Assembly (NCBI RefSeq): GCF_944324745.1
Contig: NZ_CALUXO010000086.1
Span: 1-46,243, forward strand
Origin: an uncultured Thomasclavelia sp.
GTDB lineage: Bacteria; Bacillota_I; Bacilli_A; Erysipelotrichales; Coprobacillaceae
Reading direction: 5' to 3'
Length of the DNA stretch: 46,243 bases
Positions 25,190-34,768 of the stretch are shown here, piece after piece (position 1 is the stretch's first letter; each line of letters opens with the position of its first letter). A program made the translations under genes and the position numbers. Under the pieces are notes generated by a model, which did no database searches, was not told the DNA's origin, and worked only from the letters and a program-made list of their open reading frames with translations.

Positions 25190-25313
25190 TACATTCTCCT
25201 CCATTTAGATTAGTTTTCTTGATTAAAATTATAATAGTAATTAGTAGTAATGCTAAATGGTTATTATTTATTACTAGTTATAGAAAAATAGAATATCTGT
25301 ACAATATTTTTTA

Positions 25314-25379
25314 ATGCCTTAAAGGTATTAATTGTATTTAATATAGATATTAGACATTTTCTATCGGTTAACATAAAAT
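25314..25379 (+). promoter_or_regulatory. LysR-regulated promoter A (aldo/keto reductase)
   Basis: Box ATGCCTTAAAGGTAT (25314-25328), 21 bp, TTAGACAT (25350-25357), 16 bp, -10 TAAAAT (25374-25379). TAGACA serves as a -35 with a 17-bp spacer. The 15-bp box fits the LysR T-N11-A rule and centres near -65. Three other promoters downstream share the layout. Confidence 0.75.
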
Positions 25380-25429
25380 ATAAGTGTCAAGAAAAGAGAA
25401 TTAATAATTTAGAAAGGAATGTTAAGAAG

Positions 25430-26413
<984 letters not shown>

Positions 26414-26415
26414 CA

Positions 26416-26440
26416 AGAGTGAGAATTTCGCTCTTTTTTT
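26416..26440 (+). terminator. Terminator after the aldo/keto reductase
   Basis: AGAGTGA (26416-26422) pairs with TCGCTCT (26428-26434, one G-U pair), loop GAATT, then a T-run to 26440. Confidence 0.85.
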
Positions 26441-26452
26441 GTAACTTATTAT

Positions 26453-26518
26453 ATGCTTTTTAAGCATTATAAAGATTTATTATAGGCATTAGATATTTTA
26501 ATTCTTTCTTTTTATAAT
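26453..26518 (+). promoter_or_regulatory. LysR-regulated promoter B (MATE exporter)
   Basis: Box ATGCTTTTTAAGCAT (26453-26467, perfect palindrome arms), 21 bp, TTAGATAT (26489-26496), 16 bp, TATAAT (26513-26518). Same spacing as promoter A; the -35 TAGATA differs by one base. Confidence 0.75.
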
Positions 26519-26544
26519 ATAGTTGTTAAGAAGGAGGAATCAAA

Positions 26545-27873
26545 ATGTTATTTTCAAATCAATCGTTAAAAAAGCTTATCTGGCCATTAATTATTGAACA
26601 GATTTTAGTCATGATCGTAGGAATGGCGGATACAATGATGGTATCTTATGTAGGCGAAGCGGCTATATCTGGGGTTGGATTGGTTGATATGGTTAATAAT
26701 TTAATCATTACTGTTTTATCAGCTGTAGCCACTGGGGGTGCCGTAGTAGTTTCCCAGTATATTGGTAGTCAGGATTTAAAAAAGGCCAAGTTAGCTTCAG
26801 GACAATTAATCACGGTAATGACTGTTATTTCAGTAGTTATTATGATTTTTTGCTTAGTGTTTTATCAAGGAATTTTAAGTTTATTTTTTGGTTCGATTGA
26901 AGCTGATGTTATGCAGGCGGCGATTACCTATTTTATCATTACAGCTTTGTCATTTCCGTTTTTAGGAGTTTACAATGCTTCATCGGCTTTGTTTAGATCA
27001 ATTGAAAAGACTAAAGTGACAATGTATGTTTCATTATTGATGAATGCAATTAATATTGTCGGTAACTATATTGGGGTTTTTATCTTACATGCCGGAGTAG
27101 CTGGGGTGGCGGTACCAACTTTAGTTTCGCGGATTGTCGTTGCCATTATTATGCTAATCATGTCATTTGATCATAACCACAAAGTATATCTTACCTTTAT
27201 GAATATTAAAACATTTAATCTGGTAATGATTAAAAAAATCTTACAGATAGCTATTCCTAATGGAATTGAAAATGGTTTATTTACTTTAGGTCGTGTTTTA
27301 GTTACTAGTATTGTAGCTTTATTTGGTACTAGTCAGATTGCGGCAAACAGTGTTGCAGGCAGTGTTGATCAAATCGCAGTGGTAGTTGTTAATGCGATTA
27401 ATTTGGCCATTGTAACGATCGTCGGACAGTGTATCGGGGCTGGTGATGATAATCAGGCCAGCTATTATATTAAAAAGTTGATGAAGATTTCTTATGTGGT
27501 AACAGCCATAATTGGTGGTGTGGTTATTTTAGGATTACCATATATTTTAAATCTTTATACTCTTTCTAATGAGGCTAGAAATTTTACTTATATTCTAGTT
27601 ATTATGCATAATGTTATGGCTTTTGCTTTACATCCAACTTCATTTGTTTTACCAAATGGTTTAAGAGCAGCTGGCGATGTTAAATATTCGATGTTTGTTG
27701 GAATTGGTTCAATGTTAATATTTCGTTTAGGAGCAGCATATTTATTTGGAATCGGTTTAAACCTGGGAATTATTGGGGTTTGGATTGCCATGGGATCTGA
27801 TTGGTTATGTCGTTCGGTATTGTTTATGATTCGTTTTATTAGTGGTAAATGGAAAGAATTTAAAATTATTTAG
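26545..27873 (+). CDS. MATE-family efflux transporter
   Basis: A 442-residue membrane protein with about 12 helices and AAGGAGG upstream of ATG 26545. It has the two-fold MATE layout: LIWPLIIEQILVMIVGMADTMMVSYVGEAAISGVG at the N-terminus, GGAVVVSQYIGSQD after helix 2, and the matching second-half blocks NGIENGLFTLGR and VTIVGQCIGAGDD. MATE proteins export cationic drugs, flavins or metabolites using Na+ or H+. Its LysR-type promoter links it to the neighbouring reductase and DUF3737 gene, suggesting a shared response to a small toxic or redox-active compound. Confidence 0.94.
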   Translation: MLFSNQSLKKLIWPLIIEQILVMIVGMADTMMVSYVGEAAISGVGLVDMVNNLIITVLSAVATGGAVVVSQYIGSQDLKKAKLASGQLITVMTVISVVIMIFCLVFYQGILSLFFGSIEADVMQAAITYFIITALSFPFLGVYNASSALFRSIEKTKVTMYVSLLMNAINIVGNYIGVFILHAGVAGVAVPTLVSRIVVAIIMLIMSFDHNHKVYLTFMNIKTFNLVMIKKILQIAIPNGIENGLFTLGRVLVTSIVALFGTSQIAANSVAGSVDQIAVVVVNAINLAIVTIVGQCIGAGDDNQASYYIKKLMKISYVVTAIIGGVVILGLPYILNLYTLSNEARNFTYILVIMHNVMAFALHPTSFVLPNGLRAAGDVKYSMFVGIGSMLIFRLGAAYLFGIGLNLGIIGVWIAMGSDWLCRSVLFMIRFISGKWKEFKII

Positions 27874-27878
27874 AAGAT

Positions 27879-27945
27879 ATGCTTGTCAGGCATATAAGAT
27901 GATAAAAAACAAGTATTAGACATATAAATAAATTCGGTTTAAGAT
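27879..27945 (+). promoter_or_regulatory. LysR-regulated promoter C (DUF3737 gene)
   Basis: Box ATGCTTGTCAGGCAT (27879-27893), 22 bp, TTAGACAT (27916-27923), 16 bp, TAAGAT (27940-27945). The box starts six bases after the MATE stop codon, and its hairpin potential could also help end that transcript. Confidence 0.72.
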
Positions 27946-28007
27946 AATAGTGTCAAAAGAAAAGATAATAGATACAAATATAAATTTTTAAGAAGGAAAG
28001 TGAAAAT

Positions 28008-28883
28008 ATGAAAATTGAAAATCAACGTTTTGATGAAGAAAGAGCATTATATGGTATTCATGATAGTGAAGTAGTTAATTGTGTTTTCGAAGGTCCTCAA
28101 GATGGAGAATCACCATTTAAAGAAACTCATGATATTACAGTTGATTCATGTTTCTTTGCATTAAGATATCCATTTTGGCATGTAAACCATGGCAAAATAT
28201 TAAATACTGAAATGACAGATTTATGTCGAGCTGCTTTGTGGTATGATCATGATGTTACAATTGAAAATAGTAAGCTACATGGTATTAAAGCAGTAAGAGA
28301 ATGTCACAATGTGACATTAACTAATTGTGATATTATTTCACCAGAATTTGGCTGGATGTCAGATCATTTAAAGTTAGAACATTGTAAATTAACTGGGGAA
28401 TATCCATTTTTAAACAGTCATCAAATTGAATTGAATCATTTTGAATTAAGTGGTAAATATTCATTCCAATATGTTCATGATATGGTAATTAGAAATTCAT
28501 ATTTAGATACTAAGGATGCTTTCTGGCATAGTAAAAATGTTACAGTTTATGATAGTGTTGTTAAAGGTGAATATCTAGCTTGGTATAGTGAAAACCTAAA
28601 ATTAGTTCGTTGCAAAATCATCGGTACCCAACCATTATGTTATGCCAAAGGATTAGTTTTAGAAGATTGTGAAATGATCGATACTGATTTAAGCTTTGAA
28701 AAAAGTGAAGTACGCGCTAAAGTTAAAGGAAATATTGTCAGTGTTAAAAATCCAGAATCTGGTTATATCTATGCTGATAGTATTGGTGAAATTATTCTTG
28801 ATCAAGATACTGAATGTCAAATTCAAAGCTGCAACATGACACAATCAGATCAAGGATGTCAGAATTGTCTAGCTAGTAATTAA
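28008..28883 (+). CDS. DUF3737-family right-handed beta-helix protein
   Basis: A 291-residue soluble protein with GAAGGAAAG upstream of ATG 28008. It consists of about ten imperfect ~20-residue turns (for example VVNCVFEG, ITVDSCFF, VTIENSKLHGIK, VTLTNCDI, LKLEHCKLTG, LKLVRCKI, LVLEDCEM), the pattern of a parallel beta-helix, with conserved aromatic/His positions such as YPFWHVNH, DAFWHSKN. There is no signal peptide. The family (DUF3737) has no assigned biochemical function that I know of and is often found beside LysR regulators, AKRs and exporters, as here. A cysteine-rich tail (CQIQSCN...CQNC) might bind metal. Confidence 0.82.
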   Translation: MKIENQRFDEERALYGIHDSEVVNCVFEGPQDGESPFKETHDITVDSCFFALRYPFWHVNHGKILNTEMTDLCRAALWYDHDVTIENSKLHGIKAVRECHNVTLTNCDIISPEFGWMSDHLKLEHCKLTGEYPFLNSHQIELNHFELSGKYSFQYVHDMVIRNSYLDTKDAFWHSKNVTVYDSVVKGEYLAWYSENLKLVRCKIIGTQPLCYAKGLVLEDCEMIDTDLSFEKSEVRAKVKGNIVSVKNPESGYIYADSIGEIILDQDTECQIQSCNMTQSDQGCQNCLASN

Positions 28884-28891
28884 AAGTATTC

Positions 28892-28924
28892 AAAGATTCA
28901 AAATGTCACATTTTGAATCTTTTT
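28892..28924 (+). terminator. Terminator after the DUF3737 gene
   Basis: AAAGATTCAAAATG (28892-28905) and CATTTTGAATCTTT (28909-28922) form a 14-bp stem with a 3-base loop and a short T tail. Confidence 0.85.
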
Positions 28925-28940
28925 GTTTAATTGGACATAA

Positions 28941-28969
28941 TTGAATAATCAACTATTTAATGATAAAAT
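28941..28969 (+). promoter_or_regulatory. Promoter of the LysR gene
   Basis: TTGAAT (28941-28946), 17 bp, TAAAAT (28964-28969). AATAATCAAC occurs both within the spacer and again just before the ribosome site, and an inverted TTGATTA lies between, so autoregulation is possible. The -65 ATGC box of promoters A-D is not present. Confidence 0.5.
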
Positions 28970-29007
28970 TGATTAAATAAAATAATCAACAGTGGAGGTG
29001 TTTGTTA

Positions 29008-29895
29008 GTGGAAATAAGAGTTTTGAAATATTTTTTGGCAGTTGCCCGAGAGGGAAATATCACTAAAGCTGCTGAAATTTTACATATTACCCAGCCTACT
29101 TTAAGCCGTCAGTTAATGCAATTAGAAGATGAATTAGGGGCTGCTCTATTTATTCGTGGTAAACGAAAAATGGTATTAACTGATACCGGAATGTTATTAA
29201 AAAGACGGGCTGAAGAAATTGTAAGTTTATCAGAAAAAACTGAGTTAGAAATCAGTAATCAGGGTAATGATGTATCTGGTGAAATTGTTTTGGCTTGTGG
29301 TATTACGGAAGCCACTAATACGATGGGTAAATATATAAAGAAATTTAAAGAAATGTATCCAGATGTTACATTTAAAATTCGTAATGGTAATACTGATTTT
29401 ATTGTTGAGGCCATCGATAATGGTTTAGTTGATATTGGTTTTGTAATTGAACCGGTTGATTTAGAAAAATTAAATTTTTTAAGAATGAATAAACTGGAGA
29501 CCTGGGGAATTTTAATGAACAAAGATGCGCCATTAGCTAGTAAAGAATATATTACCGTAGATGACTTACTAACAATTCCGCTAATTAATACCGCTAGAGT
29601 TGAAACCCAAAATCAGTTAAAGAAATGGATTGGCAGTGATTATGAGCGCCTAAATTTTGCTGCGGTATCTGAATTATCGACGACAGCGGCAATCTTGGTA
29701 GAAAATGATATTGGGTATGCGATTATTATCGAAGGTTCTATTGAAAATGTGGTTGGATCTAATTTATGTTTTCGACCATTGTATCCGAAGATGACAACGA
29801 CTTCATTAGTAGTATGGAAAAAGTATCAATCATTTGGCTTTACTATAACTAAATTTATTGATTTTATTTCTAAAGAAATAAAGGAAAAAAGATAG
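29008..29895 (+). CDS. LysR-family transcriptional regulator
   Basis: A 295-residue protein. I choose GTG 29008 (EIRVLKYFLAVAREGNITKAAE), 7 bases after GGAGGTG; a TTG 6 bases upstream is too close to that site. Residues 1-60 form the LTTR winged helix (ITKAAEILHITQPTLSRQLMQLEDELG), followed by a linker helix and a two-lobe effector domain with VSGEIVLACGITEA and DIGFVIEP. It is the only full-length LTTR in the window and sits among four promoters that share an LTTR-type box, so it is their most likely regulator. The inducer is unknown. Confidence 0.94.
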   Translation: MEIRVLKYFLAVAREGNITKAAEILHITQPTLSRQLMQLEDELGAALFIRGKRKMVLTDTGMLLKRRAEEIVSLSEKTELEISNQGNDVSGEIVLACGITEATNTMGKYIKKFKEMYPDVTFKIRNGNTDFIVEAIDNGLVDIGFVIEPVDLEKLNFLRMNKLETWGILMNKDAPLASKEYITVDDLLTIPLINTARVETQNQLKKWIGSDYERLNFAAVSELSTTAAILVENDIGYAIIIEGSIENVVGSNLCFRPLYPKMTTTSLVVWKKYQSFGFTITKFIDFISKEIKEKR

Positions 29896-29901
29896 TAAAT
29901 C

Positions 29902-29967
29902 ATGCTTAAAACACATTAAATGCATTTAAAATGAGTATTAGACATATTGATAAGCTTCTTTTAAAAT
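29902..29967 (+). promoter_or_regulatory. LysR-regulated promoter D (MerR-like gene)
   Basis: Box ATGCTTAAAACACAT (29902-29916; right arm weaker), 21 bp, TTAGACAT (29938-29945), 16 bp, TAAAAT (29962-29967). A second ATGCAT lies just after the box. Confidence 0.7.
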
Positions 29968-29987
29968 TAAGGTAAAGGAGATTTAAT

Positions 29988-30302
29988 ATGGATTGTTTTG
30001 GGTTAAAAGAGAGTTTTAAGATTGCTTTAAGTGATATTAAAAAGTTAGAAAAATTGGGTTTATTGGACGGTGTTACTTGCCAAAAAGGACAGTATCAATT
30101 TAATGATGAAGATATTAGAAAAATTGTGGAAATGATTTATTTTTTAGATATGGGGTTTGATGAAGATAGTTTAGTTGAATATTATCGTAATCAAAGTAAT
30201 CAGGTAAATATTTTAATCAAAGTAAGAAATAATATGTTAAAGCAGCTTCATGAAAGTCAAAAGAAATTAGATAGTGTTGATTATTTGATCAATCATAAAT
30301 AG
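29988..30302 (+). CDS. Small MerR-like protein with degenerate DNA-binding domain
   Basis: A 104-residue protein (AAAGGAG, ATG 29988). From about residue 40 it follows MerR proteins: YQFNDEDIRKIVEMIYFLDMGFDEDSLVEYY, then a basic coiled-coil helix ending SQKKLDSVDYLIN. The N-terminal winged helix is shortened; the usual RYYE and the Tyr-Arg wing are missing, so specific DNA binding is uncertain. It may act as a dimerising co-regulator or metabolite sensor for the LysR regulon to which its own promoter belongs. Confidence 0.65.
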   Translation: MDCFGLKESFKIALSDIKKLEKLGLLDGVTCQKGQYQFNDEDIRKIVEMIYFLDMGFDEDSLVEYYRNQSNQVNILIKVRNNMLKQLHESQKKLDSVDYLINHK

Positions 30303-30303
30303 G

Positions 30304-30334
30304 ATGGTAAATAATTATTGTTTACCATTTTTTT
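30304..30334 (+). terminator. Terminator after the MerR-like gene
   Basis: ATGGTAAA (30304-30311) pairs with TTTACCAT (30321-30328), followed by seven Ts. Confidence 0.88.
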
Positions 30335-30403
30335 ACATATAAATCACTATTTTTTATATTTATGTGATAAAAAAGTAAAAAATTGTTCTTATTTTAGGAA
30401 GAA

Positions 30404-30427
30404 TGGAAGCGCTTTAAATGATATAAT
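30404..30427 (+). promoter_or_regulatory. cre-like box and -10 before the surface esterase gene
   Basis: TGGAAGCGCTTTAA (30404-30417) matches the catabolite-responsive element core (AAGCGCTT) except for one position, and it sits directly before a TATAAT at 30422-30427. A CcpA dimer there would block polymerase, suggesting repression on preferred sugars. Confidence 0.5.
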
Positions 30428-30451
30428 TATCACCAAGGAGGATTGAAAGAG

Positions 30452-33379
30452 ATGTACAAAAAATTCAAGAAATTTTTGATTAGTTCATTATGCCTGATGT
30501 TTGCATTAGGTGGTGTTAGTGCTATCTATGCAATCGAAGATGACTCTAAAGTACCGGAAATTGCCGAGTTTCAAGTCGGTGATAATGCCTTTTTGGCTGA
30601 TCTTCAAGACGATGGATATGCTGAATTAGGAAAGTATAAAGTTGAAAAGATCAAAGATAATATTTATCACTGGGATGAAGGAACGACAGCTCTTCCAGGT
30701 GGTGCTTATGATGATGAGGGTAATATGAACAACCCATCTTCAATGTATTTTATTGTTGAAGATAATGATGTAATTTTAGTGGATCTAGGTAATGGAGCTG
30801 CTAAAGACAGTGAAGATGAAGCAAATGCTAAAACAATTGTTGAATCGATGGTTGGTGATAAACCATTAACTATTTTAATTACTCATAATCATGGTGATCA
30901 TACTGGTTTTGGTACTTCAACAGCCGTATTTGAAAATATTAATGTTGAAGAAGTTTATATCAGTGAACCAGATTATGATGGTGCTGTTACAGCTTTACAA
31001 CAGTTTGTTGATAAAGGAATTGTTAAGACAGTTAATCATGGGGATACTGTAACTATTTACGGTAATCCATATCAATTTTATGTTGTTGGTGCTCATACTG
31101 AAGGTTCTTTGATGATCAAAGATACTACTCATGAAGCTTTATTTATTGGGGATACTTTTGGTAGTGGTTTTGTTTGGGCGTTATGGGCAACTAATAATGG
31201 TAACCCAATTGCTGCCTTAAATGAAGGATGTACATTAGCTCGTAATATCATGAATGAAATGCCTAATGCGGTTATTTTAGCTGGACATCGCTGGCAACAG
31301 TTTGATGAATCTAATGCTCAAAGACCAGAAGAAATGACAATTCAATATTTCAATGATATGGCACAAGTAATTACGGGATTATCTGATGGTACAACTATTC
31401 AATCACCATATGATGCCGTTGCTTGGGCTAGTGATGCAATTGAACTTTCAAGTAATGGTGCTAAAGCTAAAATTGATACTTTACCAGAATTTGTGGAAAC
31501 ATATCTGGAATCAATCAATACTATGGATGAAGCTTATATCTATAGTGCCAGCAATTTATTAAGCATTGAATCTAGTAATGCTACTGCTGCTGCAACATTT
31601 ATTGTTTATCCCGATGGTTATATGAGTGATGAGGAAGCTGAAACTTATATTGTTGATTCAGGTATTAAAGAAGTTGTAGATCGTAGTGCTAGCAGTGTTT
31701 ATGTAGCTAGACCAGAAAATGGACAAAGCTTTACTGCTGAAGATGTTGCTGGTTTTGAAGCAATCGTTAAAAAAATCAGTACATCATGCAATATTAAATT
31801 AATTGGTATTGGTGATGGGGCAACTTTTATTAACCAAAATCTGACTGGTTATATGAATTTTGTCGCTGGATTAGCTTTAATCAACCCAGAAGAGGGGGCT
31901 GATGTTAATGTTTCGGTTCCAACATATTTAGTTACTGATAACCAAAATATTGTTGATAAATATGTTAGTGCTAATAGCGCAAGTGAAGTAAGTGCTGGAT
32001 ATTATCAAAATCCTGAAAGTCATTATGAAATAGTAGTAGTCAATAATGATACATCTGTAAATGCTGTTACAGCTACTCAAGATGCATGGAATCAAGTATT
32101 AAATAAATTTGGTCGGATTGGAAATTATAGTGATGTTTATAAAGAAACAGCTACTTGGTATTCAAGACCATTAATTACTGGAAATACTGAAGTTGATCAA
32201 GCTAGAAAATATCAATATTTTGATTCAATCGATGCAATCGATAATATTAATCGTACTGTGGTAACACAAGATTTAGATAACGATGGTATTGATTCATTAT
32301 GGTATGAATATATTCCAGAACAATCAGTTAATGCTGCACAAGGATCAGTTCCAGTAGTTGTTTTATTCCATGGAAATACAAACGATCCAAGAACTCAATA
32401 TGATACATCTGGTTGGGCTCAAATTGCCAGCGAAGAAGGAATTATCTTAATTTGTCCAGAATGGCAAGGACATACATATCAAGGATATACTTATGATCCA
32501 ATGACTGATGATTCTAATGAAACACCAGATTCTGATGTTATTACAATGTTAGAAATAATTGAAGAAAAATATCCACAAATCGATACATCAAGAATTTATG
32601 CATCTGGTTTATCAGCTGGAAGTAGAAATACGACAAATATCTGTTTATCAAACGCTGATGTCTTTGCAGCTGGTGCTGGTCATTCAGGTCCATTTGGAGC
32701 TAGTGATACAAATAAAGAAATGGTAGCCCAAAATAAAGATAAATATGATATGCCAATCATTTTCTTCACTGGTGATGGTGATGAATATTGTAAAGATGCT
32801 TTCGATACTACAGAAATAAATGCAGGTTTACAAGTAGCACAATTATATCAAGAATTAAATGATATGGATGTAACTCAAGCTGTCGACCCAGACTTTGCAT
32901 ATTTATATGGTGTTCCATGGACCACTCATTATACAATTGAAGCTAATGCTGAAAATATTGCAAAAATTGATGTTGGTGTAATTGAAAATGCTAAAGGTGT
33001 TGAAATTTCAATGGCACGTATCTATGGATGGGGACATTGGAATTATTATCCTGATGCTAAGTTGATGTGGGAATTCATGAGTAAATATGCTCGTGATTTA
33101 GAAACTGGAGAAACTATTCGTTTAGATTTACAAACTCCAGAAAATCCTGATGATTCACAAGATCCAAATACTCCAGTAACCGATCCAAGTGGTTCACAAG
33201 ATCAAACTACTACCACAAATCCTGATGATTCTGGAAATGTGACTGCAGCTAAGCCATCTTCTAGTGCAGTACGTACTGGTGATGATATGTTAATTGCTCC
33301 ATATATTACAGCAATTGCTTTGGCAGCTGGTGCTGTTGCTGTATTTACAGTAATTAAAAAGAAAAATAAAATTTCTTAA
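30452..33379 (+). CDS. Secreted metallo-beta-lactamase/esterase fusion with wall anchor
   Basis: A 975-residue exported protein; ATG 30452 follows AAGGAGG by 10 bases. Signal peptide residues 1-26 (KKFKKFLISSLCLMFALGG, cut near AIYA). An MBL-fold hydrolase domain spans about 40-320, with metal motif HNHGDH at 145-150, GAHTEGS and LFIGDTFG, and a later GHRW. A middle region (about 350-600) is unassigned. A PHB-depolymerase-like alpha/beta hydrolase follows (about 600-880): LFHGN oxyanion strand, nucleophile S721 in GLSAGS, and GWGHWNYYP with the candidate catalytic His. A Pro/Thr/Asp linker, VRTGDD, a hydrophobic helix and KKKNK form an atypical sortase-type anchor. It likely hydrolyses esters at the cell surface; the substrate is unknown. 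Confidence 0.85.
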   Translation: MYKKFKKFLISSLCLMFALGGVSAIYAIEDDSKVPEIAEFQVGDNAFLADLQDDGYAELGKYKVEKIKDNIYHWDEGTTALPGGAYDDEGNMNNPSSMYFIVEDNDVILVDLGNGAAKDSEDEANAKTIVESMVGDKPLTILITHNHGDHTGFGTSTAVFENINVEEVYISEPDYDGAVTALQQFVDKGIVKTVNHGDTVTIYGNPYQFYVVGAHTEGSLMIKDTTHEALFIGDTFGSGFVWALWATNNGNPIAALNEGCTLARNIMNEMPNAVILAGHRWQQFDESNAQRPEEMTIQYFNDMAQVITGLSDGTTIQSPYDAVAWASDAIELSSNGAKAKIDTLPEFVETYLESINTMDEAYIYSASNLLSIESSNATAAATFIVYPDGYMSDEEAETYIVDSGIKEVVDRSASSVYVARPENGQSFTAEDVAGFEAIVKKISTSCNIKLIGIGDGATFINQNLTGYMNFVAGLALINPEEGADVNVSVPTYLVTDNQNIVDKYVSANSASEVSAGYYQNPESHYEIVVVNNDTSVNAVTATQDAWNQVLNKFGRIGNYSDVYKETATWYSRPLITGNTEVDQARKYQYFDSIDAIDNINRTVVTQDLDNDGIDSLWYEYIPEQSVNAAQGSVPVVVLFHGNTNDPRTQYDTSGWAQIASEEGIILICPEWQGHTYQGYTYDPMTDDSNETPDSDVITMLEIIEEKYPQIDTSRIYASGLSAGSRNTTNICLSNADVFAAGAGHSGPFGASDTNKEMVAQNKDKYDMPIIFFTGDGDEYCKDAFDTTEINAGLQVAQLYQELNDMDVTQAVDPDFAYLYGVPWTTHYTIEANAENIAKIDVGVIENAKGVEISMARIYGWGHWNYYPDAKLMWEFMSKYARDLETGETIRLDLQTPENPDDSQDPNTPVTDPSGSQDQTTTTNPDDSGNVTAAKPSSSAVRTGDDMLIAPYITAIALAAGAVAVFTVIKKKNKIS

Positions 33380-33387
33380 TCTAGTTG

Positions 33388-33423
33388 AAAGGTAGATATT
33401 ATTAATTTATCTACCTTTTCTTT
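33388..33423 (+). terminator. Terminator after the surface esterase gene
   Basis: AAAGGTAGATA (33388-33398) and TATCTACCTTT (33408-33418) form an 11-bp stem; the tail is TCTTTT. Confidence 0.88.
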
Positions 33424-33581
33424 TAATATCTGTTAATTATCAATAGTTATGTTTATTAAAAAAGAATTAATGTAATTCATATGCCATTGAATCCTTATTA
33501 TTTATGATTTATAATACATATTTATAGAAATATTAATGATATTGGTACAGTTAGTAATTTTTGTATACAAGGAGAGCTAGA

Positions 33582-34421
33582 ATGAGTATCTATAAATATG
33601 AAAAGATTCGTATTGATGAAGAATTACCAGTCCAAATTTATAAAATTCATTCCCAGGTTGTCAGTTATAATCAAAGTAAACATTGGCATGATCATTTAGA
33701 AATAGTTATTGGTATTGCCGGTTGTTTAAAAGTGCTCTTGAACGAGCAGGAAATGATGCTTTCTAATGATAAAGTGATAATAATTAATTCAAAAGAAATA
33801 CATCAGTTTTGCCCGATTGATGATGGAACTGAATTTGAAGGTTATTGTCTGCATATTAATTATTCGTATATTAAGCAAAAATTTAATAATCAAGATATCT
33901 ATTTTACCCATCCACAAGATCTACAAACAATTCATTTAATTAAAGAAACTATCTTAAAAATCGTCCATGAAAGTAGCAGCAAAGAAAAATATAGTTTTTT
34001 ATTCATTGAAAGTCAAATATTAAAGCTTTTATATATATTAAGTCAAAGATTATTGAAAATTAATCATCTTTATATTAAGAGCGATAAAAATAAAGACCGC
34101 ATTAATGATATGATAGATTATTTAGAAAGTCATTATAACGAAAAATTGTCAATTGAAGAAATAGCCAGCTCTTTTAAGATGTCTAAACGTTATTTTTCTA
34201 AATTATTTAAAGAAAATACTGGTATTTCACCTAAACAATATTTAGTAATGTATCGTTTGAAAAAAGTTGCCGGTCTATTAGAAAAGACGGATTATCCAAT
34301 TGTAGATATTGCTTTTGAAAATGGATTTACTAGTCTTAGTTCTTTTTATAATTCTTTTAATAATTTTTATGGATTGACGCCAGCCCAGTATCGTAAAAAA
34401 TATCAGCATATAAATATTTAA
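33582..34421 (+). CDS. AraC-family transcriptional regulator
   Basis: A 279-residue protein starting at ATG 33582, behind AAGGAGAG (an earlier TTG precedes that site). The N-terminal half is a cupin sensor with KHWHDHLEIVIGIAG and EIHQFCPI. The C-terminal ~100 residues hold two helix-turn-helix motifs: LSIEEIASSFKMSKRYFSKLFKE and IVDIAFENGFTSLSSFYNSF, ending in the signature YGLTPAQYRKK. It probably senses a carbohydrate or aromatic ligand. Position suggests control of the upstream surface esterase, since the glycogen operon behind it has its own promoter and cre site. Confidence 0.93.
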   Translation: MSIYKYEKIRIDEELPVQIYKIHSQVVSYNQSKHWHDHLEIVIGIAGCLKVLLNEQEMMLSNDKVIIINSKEIHQFCPIDDGTEFEGYCLHINYSYIKQKFNNQDIYFTHPQDLQTIHLIKETILKIVHESSSKEKYSFLFIESQILKLLYILSQRLLKINHLYIKSDKNKDRINDMIDYLESHYNEKLSIEEIASSFKMSKRYFSKLFKENTGISPKQYLVMYRLKKVAGLLEKTDYPIVDIAFENGFTSLSSFYNSFNNFYGLTPAQYRKKYQHINI

Positions 34422-34471
34422 TTTAGGATTGGGATATTTGTTAATAGTCGTGCAATTAATCCTAAATTTTA
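34421..34471 (+). terminator. Terminator after the AraC gene
   Basis: ATTTAGGATT (34421-34430) pairs with AATCCTAAAT (34458-34467, one mismatch-free stem with a 27-base loop), followed by TTT. It overlaps the stop codon. Confidence 0.6.
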
Positions 34472-34688
34472 GAATATTTATTTAATAATGATTATTTTTT
34501 ACGTTATATCGATGATTTTTTTAATTTATGAAAAAATTTCTTTTTATTTTTGATATTTATGTTAGAATAGGAACGTGTCCAAAGCCGAAGTGATTTTTTG
34601 ATGATATAATAAGCAATTTTTTGTTTTTTATTCGTTTTTTGAATAAAAATTGTAAGTTATTTATTAAAAAATATAATTATGGGTTTTT

Positions 34689-34738
34689 TGAAAGCGTTAT
34701 CATTTTTTAATGAAATGCTAGTTTAAATATGATATAAT
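34689..34738 (+). promoter_or_regulatory. Consensus cre site and promoter of glgBP
   Basis: TGAAAGCGTTATCA (34689-34702) fits the catabolite-responsive element consensus TGWAARCGYTWNCW at every position. It lies just upstream of a promoter with -10 TATAAT (34733-34738) and a poor -35 (ATGAAA, 34710-34715). The centre is about 50 bp before the likely start site, so CcpA could activate or repress. The rest of the 34472-34768 gap is AT-rich and holds nothing else recognised. Confidence 0.75.
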
Positions 34739-34768
34739 GATTCTATCTTAGAAAAGGGGGAGTGACAC

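Noticed and set aside
25205-25313. A fifth LysR box for the divergent flavodoxin-like gene
   Set aside because: ATGCTAAATGGTTAT at about 25250 matches only part of the consensus and lacks the TTAGACAT and -10 at the right distance.
27588-27791. 67-codon minus-strand frame in the MATE gene
   Set aside because: Antisense shadow without a start signal.
29259-29522. 87-codon minus-strand frame in the LysR gene
   Set aside because: Antisense to a well-conserved effector domain; no ribosome site.
30443-30451. TTG start for the surface esterase
   Set aside because: It is only one base from the ribosome site; ATG 30452 gives a proper signal peptide.
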